Shown here piece after piece: positions 57,396 to 64,000 of a DNA stretch of 64,000 nt. The notes below the pieces were generated by a model, which was given only the letters and a program-made list of their open reading frames with translations, was not told the origin of the DNA and did no database searches. Within the stretch, counting starts at the first letter, position 1. Each line of letters opens with the position of its first letter. This stretch comes from Streptomyces sp. Go-475 (GTDB taxonomy: Bacteria; Actinomycetota; Actinomycetes; Streptomycetales; Streptomycetaceae): the NCBI RefSeq assembly GCF_003330845.1, contig NZ_CP026121.1, positions 1,240,001 through 1,304,000 of the forward strand, written 5' to 3'. A program made the translations under genes and the position numbers.

Positions 57396-58530
57396 CCATC
57401 CGCTGGATCTGGTTGGTGCCCTCGACGATCTGCAGCACCTTGGCCTCGCGCATGTAGCGCTCGGCGGGGAAGTCGGCGGTGTAGCCGTAGCCGCCGAGGA
57501 TCTGCACGGCGTCGGTGGTGACCCGCATCGCCGTGTCGGTGCAGTGCAGCTTGGCCATGGCGGCCTGCCGGGCGAACGGCCGGTCCGCGTCCCGCAGCCG
57601 TGCCGCCGCGAGGTAGAGCGCGCGGCCCGCCTCGATCTGGGTGGCCATGTCCGCGAGCATGAAGCGCAGCCCCTGGAAGTCGGCGATCGGCTTGCCGAAC
57701 TGGCGCCGCTGCGCCGCGTACGCCAGCGCCTCGTCGAGCGCCGCCTGCGCCACGCCGATCGCGCACGCCGCGATGCCGAGCCGCCCGGAGTCGAGGGAGG
57801 AGAGGGCGATCGCGAAGCCCTGCCCCTCCTCGCCGATGCGCCGCGCGTCGGGGACCCGGACACCGTCGAAGTGCACCTGGGCGGTGGGCGATCCCTTCAT
57901 GCCCATCTTCTTCTCGGGCGGCGCGGCGCTCACCCCCGGCGCGTCGCCGGGCACCAGGAACGCGGTGATCCCGCGCGGGCCCTCCTCGCCGGTGCGCGCC
58001 ATGACCGTGTAGAAGTCGGCGATCCCGCCGTGCGTGATCCAGGCCTTCGTGCCGGTGATCACCCAGTCGTCGCCGTCCCGCACGGCCTTGGTGCGCAGCG
58101 CGGCCGCGTCCGACCCGGAGTGCGGCTCGGAGAGGCAGTAGGCGCCGAGCAGGCCGCCGCCGAGCATCGCGGGCAGGTGCTCGACCTGCTGCTCCTTGGT
58201 GCCGTAGGCGGCCAGGGCGTAGGAGGCCAGGGAGTGGACGCTGACGCCGAGGCCGACGGTGAGGCGGGCCGCGGCGAGTTCCTCCAGGACCTGGAGGTAG
58301 ACCTCGTAGGGCTGGTCGCCGCCGCCGTACTCGGAGTCGTACGGCAGGCCGAGCAGGCCGGAGCGGGAGAGCAGGGTGAAGAGTTCACGCGGGAAGCGGC
58401 CGGCGTCCTCCTCCTCGGCCGCCTTCGGGACGATCTCCTGCTGCGCGATGTCGCGGACGAGTGAGATCAGGTCCCGGGCCTCCTCCGTGGGCAGTTGTCG
58501 GTCCACCGGCTGCGGGGCGCGGTCGGGCAT
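57358..58530 (-). CDS. Acyl-CoA dehydrogenase
   Basis: 390 residues, normal length for the family. FAD/substrate signatures are [33 protein letters not shown] and, at the C-terminus, [39 protein letters not shown]. The Glu in VEGTNQ is the usual catalytic base of short/medium-chain enzymes. It oxidises an acyl-CoA to the trans-2-enoyl-CoA with electrons to ETF; chain length is unknown. ATG 58530 follows GGGAGGAGA; the frame continues upstream without homology. Confidence 0.94.
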   Translation of the reverse strand: [390 protein letters not shown]

Positions 58531-58762
58531 GGCGACGCTCTCCTCCCTGTCGGGCAGTGGCGGACGAGCCCGTGGGTGGGGGCGGCGCCGCCGGGTCGTT
58601 CTGGTGCCTGGCCGATGCTTGCAGTCCCGGGTCGCGGAAGCTGCTGACCAGCGGCTGTGCGCTGTGAGTATGCCCGATCGGAGGCATCCCGTCACCAGTT
58701 AACGACCGCTCACCTCAAGAATCGCACGGGGACGCCCGGAGCGGGGAAATTGGTCCGCACCA

Positions 58763-58792
58763 TTGACCGAACTGGTCTAGTCCTCCTACTGT
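58763..58792 (+). promoter_or_regulatory. Chitinase promoter with DasR-type repeat
   Basis: TTGACC (58763-58768), 18-base spacer, TACTGT (58787-58792). The spacer contains ACTGGTCTAGTCCT (58771-58784), half-palindromic and close to the DasR element ACTGGTCTAGACCA. A second 12-base copy, TGGTCCGCACCA, lies just upstream at 58751-58762. This is the direct-repeat arrangement known from Streptomyces chitinase promoters, which are repressed by DasR and relieved by glucosamine phosphate. The rest of the 331-base gap upstream holds nothing I recognise. Confidence 0.85.
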
Positions 58793-58861
58793 TTCGCTCC
58801 ACCGATTCAGCGCGTCCATGCCAATCGGCGCGCGTTCCCTCTCCCCACGAGGAGACACCGG

Positions 58862-60127
<1,266 letters not shown>

Positions 60128-60142
60128 ACCGGAGCGGCACCG

Positions 60143-60175
60143 GGGGCGGAGGGCCCGTGGCGGATCCTCCGCCCC
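60143..60175. terminator. Convergent hairpin chitinase / TetR
   Basis: A 10-base perfect stem GGGGCGGAGG with CCTCCGCCCC and a 13-base loop lies in the 52-base gap between convergent stop codons. Confidence 0.85.
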
Positions 60176-60179
60176 TGTC

Positions 60180-60854
60180 TCATGCGCCCCGGCGCGCGGG
60201 CTGCGGGGCCGGGTAGGCGGGGTCCAGCTCCTCGATCGCGCGCAGGGCGCCGCCGAGCGTCTTCACCAGCAGTTCGCACATGGTCGCGCGGGGCAGTTCG
60301 GGGCGGTCGATCCATTCGAGGGTGGCGCCCTCGACGCTGCACACCCAGGACAGCAGGCCCATCCGCGCCAGCGGGGTGACGTCGGCGCGGCCGTACGCGC
60401 CCTCGGCGATGGTCGTGACGACGGCCTCGCGCACGCCGTCCCGGATGGCGTGCACCTCGGTGTCGAAGCCGACGCCGCCGCTGACGATCGTGCGGTAGGC
60501 GGCCTGGTTGTGCTCGGCGTAGCGCAGGTAGCTGTCGACGGTGCGCTGGACCCGGTCGACCGGGGGCAGTTCGAGGCCGCCGGCCGCCAGGGTGATCAGC
60601 TCGGCGACGGAGTCCTGGATGATGGCCAGGTAGTAGCCGCGCTTGGACTGGAAGTAGTAGTAGATCAGTCCCTTGGCGACGTGCGCCTGCCGGGCGATGT
60701 CGTCCATCGAGAGGGCGTCGTAGGACGTGTCGGCGAACAACCTCCGCCCGATGGCGATGAGTTCGGCACGGCGCGCCGTCGAGCGCTCGGTGCCGCGGGC
60801 TCTGGGGCGCGCGGCAGGCTGGGGGCTGATATTCAATTTCGACCCTGGTCTCAC
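60180..60854 (-). CDS. TetR-family regulator
   Basis: 224 residues. The DNA-binding domain (about 28-78) shows RRAELIAIGRRLFADTSYDALSMDDIARQAHVAKGLIYYYFQSKRGYY. The C-terminal ligand domain contains VDSYLRYAEHNQAAYRTIVSGG. The frame starts at GTG 60854; a TTG at 60836 preceded by AGGG would remove six residues, so the start is uncertain. It lies upstream of a small membrane protein gene on the same strand. Target unknown. Confidence 0.9.
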   Translation of the reverse strand: MRPGSKLNISPQPAARPRARGTERSTARRAELIAIGRRLFADTSYDALSMDDIARQAHVAKGLIYYYFQSKRGYYLAIIQDSVAELITLAAGGLELPPVDRVQRTVDSYLRYAEHNQAAYRTIVSGGVGFDTEVHAIRDGVREAVVTTIAEGAYGRADVTPLARMGLLSWVCSVEGATLEWIDRPELPRATMCELLVKTLGGALRAIEELDPAYPAPQPARRGA

Positions 60855-60911
60855 GGGCGGGGGCGGGACATCCGCAGTATGGCAGGCCCCGGGGCCGGGT
60901 CGTGGGTCAGG

Positions 60912-61052
60912 TCACAGCAGCCCGAGCTGGGTCACGAGCATCGCGACGACGACTACGAGAGCCCACCCCATGAGGTGCTCGACGATCTTCGGGCCGTCTT
61001 CCTGAGGGCCGCCGGTGCGGACGCGGCCGGCGGTGGCGGAGTACGCGGTCAT
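60912..61052 (-). CDS. 46-residue membrane protein, SCO1431-like
   Basis: Translated here by hand: a polar N-terminus with GGPQEDGPKIVEHLMG, one transmembrane helix (WALVVVVAMLVTQLGLL), then stop. It matches my memory of a family of tiny Streptomyces membrane proteins at the same locus (SCO1431). The ribosome site GCGAGAAG is weak. Role unknown. It lies 57 bases from the TetR start, on the same strand. Confidence 0.8.
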   Translation of the reverse strand: MTAYSATAGRVRTGGPQEDGPKIVEHLMGWALVVVVAMLVTQLGLL

Positions 61053-61143
61053 GGCTTCTCGCTCGTTCGGTGGTACGGACGGACTTCCCCCGGAGTTCTG
61101 TCCACCTTGCCACCCTGGGCGGCTTTTGCGGCCGAGAGCTTGG

Positions 61144-62526
61144 TCACACGCGGACGCCCACGGCCGCCAGGGCCTTGCTCTGGGCCGCGGTCGGGCGCGC
61201 CGGGAAGTACAGGTAGCAGACGCCGCCCGTGCCGGAGACGACCTTGCCGGAGGCGTTGTACCGCTTGGTCCGCAGCCAGATGTTCTCGAACTCGCGCCGC
61301 CGGTAGCCCCGCCGTACGGCCTCGTTGGTCGCCGAGTAGGGGTCGTTGGCGATCACGTCGCCCTCGGCGGTGAAGCCGATGACGGCCATGAGGTGCCCGG
61401 CGGTGCCGTACCCGGCGCCGGTCAGCTCCTCCTTCAGGAAGGACTGGGACGTGATGACCGGGATGCCGGCCGCGATCAGCGTCTCCAGGTCGGTGAGCGA
61501 GCCGAGCCGGGTGACCACGCCCTGGAGGCCGTCGAAGGTTGCCGCGTAGGCGGCGTTGAAGGGCCAGTTGCCGCAGCCCGCGTACTGGTGGTCGTAGGTG
61601 GACCTGGCCGCGTGGCAGACCTGCGGGTCGGAGTACGACGGGTCCACCCAGGCCAGCTGCTCGGGGGTGAGCCGGCCGCCCCAGTACTCGATGACCATCT
61701 GGGAGGACGTCGGGCTGCACCAGGCCTCGCCGCCGTTGTCGTACTCGGGGTAGCGGCCCTTGTGGATCTCCTGGGAGTAGCGCGGGACGGCCAGTTCCCG
61801 GGCGAGACGGGGCTCGGACGCCGGGACGGTGAACCGGTCGGGGACGTCGGAGCCCATCGCGCCGAGCCGCCACACGGTGGGCGTGGCCGGGGTGCCCGGC
61901 CTGCGGTACAGGGTCAGGCGGAGCCGGTACGAGGTCAGGCGCAGGCCGGTCGACGGGTCGTCGATCGCCAGGGTGTCGGTCCAGACACTGCTCTTGTCGT
62001 CGCTCTGGCCGTCGACCGAGGTGCGCCGGATGTCCTGGTCACCGGCCGCCCAGCGGCCCATCACGTACCAGGGGGTGCCGGTGCCGTCCGTGTAGGTGCC
62101 CTTGATCTCGGCCTGGAGCCAGGTGCCGGGCGGGGTGTGCGCGTTCCAGGAGACGATCGCCTCGGTCGCGGGGACGGCGAGCCGGTGCACGGGGGACGTC
62201 CAGGTGCCGTACTCCCAGGGCGCGGTGGTGCCGGTGTGCGGGTCCGTGTAGTCGGTGGTGCCCGCGGGCGTCGCGATCACCAGGCTCGGGCGGGCGCCCG
62301 CGACGGCCCGGGTGCCCTTGGCCGTGCCGCCGCACCAGTCGCCGTACGAGGTCCAGGCCCGGTTGTCGACGGTACGGGCCGGGACCGCCCGGGCGGGGTC
62401 TGCGGTGGTGTCGGTCGTCATGGGCGCCTCGATGTCGGCGGCCGCCGGACCCGCGCTCGCCGTGACGGCGGCGGCGACCGCGGCGGCCAGGACGGTTCTG
62501 CGGGACGGCTGTTCGGCTCTGCACAT
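61144..62526 (-). CDS. Tat-exported C39-like cysteine peptidase
   Basis: 460 residues. The N-terminus MCRAEQPSRRTVLAAAVAAAV carries SRRTVL, a twin-arginine signal, with likely cleavage after AAA near residue 30. A beta-rich region of about 200 residues follows. The C-terminal papain-fold domain has the catalytic Cys in GEAWCSPTSSQM, His in GHLMAVIGF and an NDP with the third residue. C39-like enzymes cleave peptides; here the mature enzyme should act outside the cell. The frame is open to 62913, but ATG 62526 is the only start with a signal peptide. Confidence 0.9.
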   Translation of the reverse strand: MCRAEQPSRRTVLAAAVAAAVTASAGPAAADIEAPMTTDTTADPARAVPARTVDNRAWTSYGDWCGGTAKGTRAVAGARPSLVIATPAGTTDYTDPHTGTTAPWEYGTWTSPVHRLAVPATEAIVSWNAHTPPGTWLQAEIKGTYTDGTGTPWYVMGRWAAGDQDIRRTSVDGQSDDKSSVWTDTLAIDDPSTGLRLTSYRLRLTLYRRPGTPATPTVWRLGAMGSDVPDRFTVPASEPRLARELAVPRYSQEIHKGRYPEYDNGGEAWCSPTSSQMVIEYWGGRLTPEQLAWVDPSYSDPQVCHAARSTYDHQYAGCGNWPFNAAYAATFDGLQGVVTRLGSLTDLETLIAAGIPVITSQSFLKEELTGAGYGTAGHLMAVIGFTAEGDVIANDPYSATNEAVRRGYRRREFENIWLRTKRYNASGKVVSGTGGVCYLYFPARPTAAQSKALAAVGVRV

Positions 62527-62707
62527 GGGGGACCCCCGGATGTCGGAGTCGGGCAGGGGCGGGGCAGGTCCGTGGCACGGTCGGTCGCACACGCGTGTGC
62601 GCCACATATGAGCACAGCCAGCCGGGTCCTGCCAGCACCTCGACACGCGCCACGCCCACCAATATTGGCGTCGACCAGTGGCACGGGCCGGGGAGGCCGT
62701 CGTTAGA

Positions 62708-63376
62708 GTGCTGCGCGAGATGAATCCGTCCCTCCGCCCCGCACCGGGGCCCGCCGTGCGCGACCTTGCCGCCCGGATCCGCCGCCTCTCCCCGTCCTGC
62801 GGCCCGGTCCGGCTCGTCGGCGTCGACGGGCACGCCGGCTCGGGGAAGACCACGTTCACCGCACAGTTGGCCGCGGCGCTGGGCGGCGCTCCGGTGCTGC
62901 GCCTGGACGACATCGCCAGCCACGACGAGCTGTTCGAGTGGACCGGACGCCTGCTGGACCAGGTCGTCGGACCGCTCTCCGACGGCCGGACCGCGCACTA
63001 CGCCCCCTACGACTGGCGAGCCCGCCGCTTCGGCGCCCCGCGCCCCCTGCCGCCCGCGCCGGTGGTGCTGGTGGAGGGCGTCGGCGCGGGACGCCGGGCG
63101 CTCCGCCCCCACCTGGCGCTCCTGCTGTGGATGGAGCTGCCCTGCGAGGAGGCCTGGGCGCGGGGGCGGTCGCGGGACGGGGAGGAGCAGCGGGAGTTCT
63201 GGAACGGATGGGTTCCGGCGGAACGCCGGCACTTCGCCGACGACCCCTCCCGGCCGTTCGCCGACCTCCTGGTGCGTCAGCGGGAGAAGGGGTACGAGGT
63301 GCTTCCGGGGCCTGCGGGATCCGTTGGACCGGACCAGCCCCTCACTGAGGGTGACGGACCCCCCGCAGTGTGCTGA
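62708..63376 (+). CDS. Uridine kinase-like P-loop kinase
   Basis: 222 residues. The P-loop GVDGHAGSGKTTF lies near residue 45 and is followed by RLDDIASHDELFEWTG, YDW and VLVEGVGAGRRAL, the layout of the uridine kinase/phosphoribulokinase-like family. The substrate is unknown. GTG 62708 has GGGGAGG eleven bases before it; ATG 62720 and GTG 62678 are alternatives. Divergent from the C39 peptidase gene; 181 bases lie between them. Confidence 0.85.
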   Translation: MLREMNPSLRPAPGPAVRDLAARIRRLSPSCGPVRLVGVDGHAGSGKTTFTAQLAAALGGAPVLRLDDIASHDELFEWTGRLLDQVVGPLSDGRTAHYAPYDWRARRFGAPRPLPPAPVVLVEGVGAGRRALRPHLALLLWMELPCEEAWARGRSRDGEEQREFWNGWVPAERRHFADDPSRPFADLLVRQREKGYEVLPGPAGSVGPDQPLTEGDGPPAVC

Positions 63377-63425
63377 ACTTGTGAAGGGCCTTGCGGAACA
63401 ACTTGCCCGAGTGCTTCAACTCGGC

Positions 63426-63455
63426 TTGACCAGGGGGCCGTACAGGTCTTACGTT
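63426..63455 (+). promoter_or_regulatory. Strong vegetative-type promoter of a short transcript
   Basis: TTGACC (63426-63431), 18-base spacer, TACGTT (63450-63455). It is one of the best promoter matches in the window. It lies after the kinase stop, and a terminator hairpin follows only 36 bases after the -10, so it should drive a transcript of about 70 bases. Confidence 0.75.
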
Positions 63456-63459
63456 CTCA

Positions 63460-63530
63460 ATGTGCGGCCCATTGGAGCCGCCCACTGACGCGAAGCCCCC
63501 GGTTGTTCCCCCGTGATCGGGGGCTTCGTT
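63460..63530 (+). ncRNA. Candidate small RNA or attenuated leader
   Basis: From the expected start near 63460-63462 the RNA would form two hairpins: GCGGC/GCCGC (63464-63481) and a 10-base stem CGAAGCCCCC (63491-63500) / GGGGGCTTCG (63519-63528) followed by TT, a terminator. It could be an independent sRNA. An sRNA called scr1434 was, as I recall, found at the matching place in S. coelicolor. It could instead be a leader of the gene at 63740, because an 18-codon proline-rich ORF (ATG 63460, stop 63514-63516) runs through the left arm of the terminator. Confidence 0.6.
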
Positions 63531-63739
63531 CTGTCCTCCTCCGGTTTTCCGGGTTCCACGCGGCGTCGGACGCTCACCCTCGGTCACCGTGCGCCGGTGC
63601 GCCGCATCCGCTCCCACCTCGCCGAACGGCCCGTGCGGCACCCTACGGGCGCGCCGCCCCCGCAGGTACGATGCCCACAACAGGGCCCGGGGGACGGCTC
63701 GTTGGCATACCGACGGGGGCACGGTTCGTGGGGGATGTG

Positions 63740-64000
63740 ATGGACTTCGGCACGCAGGGCCCGCAGGCCCCCGCCGACCTCGCCTGGCTGCGAGGCGTGG
63801 ATGCCTACACCATGGGCGCCTATCCGCAGGCGGAGGAGGAGTTCCGCACCGCCGTGCGGCTGGACGCCGGGATGGCCGACGGCTGGCTCGGGCTGCACGC
63901 CCTGCGGGTCGACACGACGACCGCGCTGCTGAAGATGTTCCGCCACCGCGACCGCTTCGGGGAGCAGCGCACGCGCTACCGCCGCACCCTCAACTCCTGG
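63740..64000 (+). CDS. TPR-like N-terminus, possibly of an EccA/CbbX-type AAA protein (partial)
   Basis: Hand translation from ATG 63740 (after GGGGGAT; GTG 63737 is in frame) gives 87 residues, cut by the window end. They form a helical pair of TPR type: LAWLRGVDAYTMGAYPQAEEEFRTAVRLDAGMADGWLGLHAL, then KMFRHRDRFGEQRTRYRRTLNSW. The layout resembles the N-terminal domain of EccA, the type VII secretion ATPase. I recall a CbxX/CfqX-type protein at the matching S. coelicolor locus. No ATPase motif is within the window, so the call stays open. Confidence 0.55.
   Translation, partial: MDFGTQGPQAPADLAWLRGVDAYTMGAYPQAEEEFRTAVRLDAGMADGWLGLHALRVDTTTALLKMFRHRDRFGEQRTRYRRTLNSW

Noticed and set aside
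63377..63530. tRNA gene in the gap after the kinase
   Set aside because: The hairpins do not form a cloverleaf and no CCA-type acceptor or TTC loop is present.

Overview
The window is about 64 kb of very GC-rich actinobacterial DNA, almost certainly a Streptomyces chromosome. The evidence is the codon use (strong G/C at third positions, many GTG starts) and the set of genus-typical genes: a conservon (cvnABCD), smeA-sffA, rbpA, a polyprenyl-phosphate mannosyltransferase, mycothiol-dependent formaldehyde dehydrogenase, and a chitinase under a DasR-type site. From about 44 kb to the right end, gene content and order match what I remember of S. coelicolor around SCO1414-SCO1434. That is recollection, not an alignment. 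Both ends cut genes: a GGDEF protein at the left and a TPR-like, possibly EccA/CbbX-type, protein at the right.

Layout. 0-12 kb: end of a degenerate GGDEF protein, glpF-glpK (glycerol uptake and phosphorylation), then on the minus strand a conservon whose cvnC and cvnD are separated by a complete fused ATP-dependent 5-oxoprolinase. 12.4-26.4 kb: a catabolic region that can be read as a full route from choline to sarcosine. A choline oxidase-like GMC enzyme, betaine aldehyde dehydrogenase, a Rieske betaine demethylase with a divergent Rieske ferredoxin and ferredoxin reductase, and a dimethylglycine oxidase-like enzyme supply the steps. An APC permease supplies uptake. S-hydroxymethylmycothiol dehydrogenase plus a metallo-hydrolase would remove the formaldehyde released. 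An IclR regulator sits in the middle, and a GCGCAAC-type motif lies upstream of it and of the formaldehyde genes.

26.4-34.4 kb: a minus-strand set, GntR regulator followed by three genes in the order kleisin-like, MukE-like, MukB/SMC-like. This looks like a MukBEF/Mks condensin without the MksG/JetD nuclease and with unusual ATPase motifs; it is the best candidate for an undescribed system. 34.5-38.9 kb: a tightly coupled operon of an MFS transporter, a DUF1445 protein and PxpABC (a second, unrelated 5-oxoprolinase), with a palindrome placed in the spacer of its promoter. 39-42.1 kb: three overlapping genes, two GT4 glycosyltransferases and an SGNH hydrolase.

42.3-64 kb: mostly conserved core-type genes: HEAT-like and ankyrin proteins, smeA-sffA (sporulation septum), a MocR/YczE divergent pair, a GDPD phosphodiesterase, an MFS protein, rbpA behind a perfect sigma-R promoter, fxsA, ppm, an amidohydrolase, an Lrp regulator, acyl-CoA dehydrogenase, a GH18 chitinase, a TetR regulator, a 46-residue membrane protein, a Tat-exported C39-like peptidase and a small P-loop kinase. 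A promoter-hairpin-terminator unit at 63.4-63.5 kb looks like a small RNA or an attenuated leader.

No insertion sequence, prophage, CRISPR array, tRNA or rRNA gene was seen. Several intergenic tandem repeats start at or near the 3' ends of genes.
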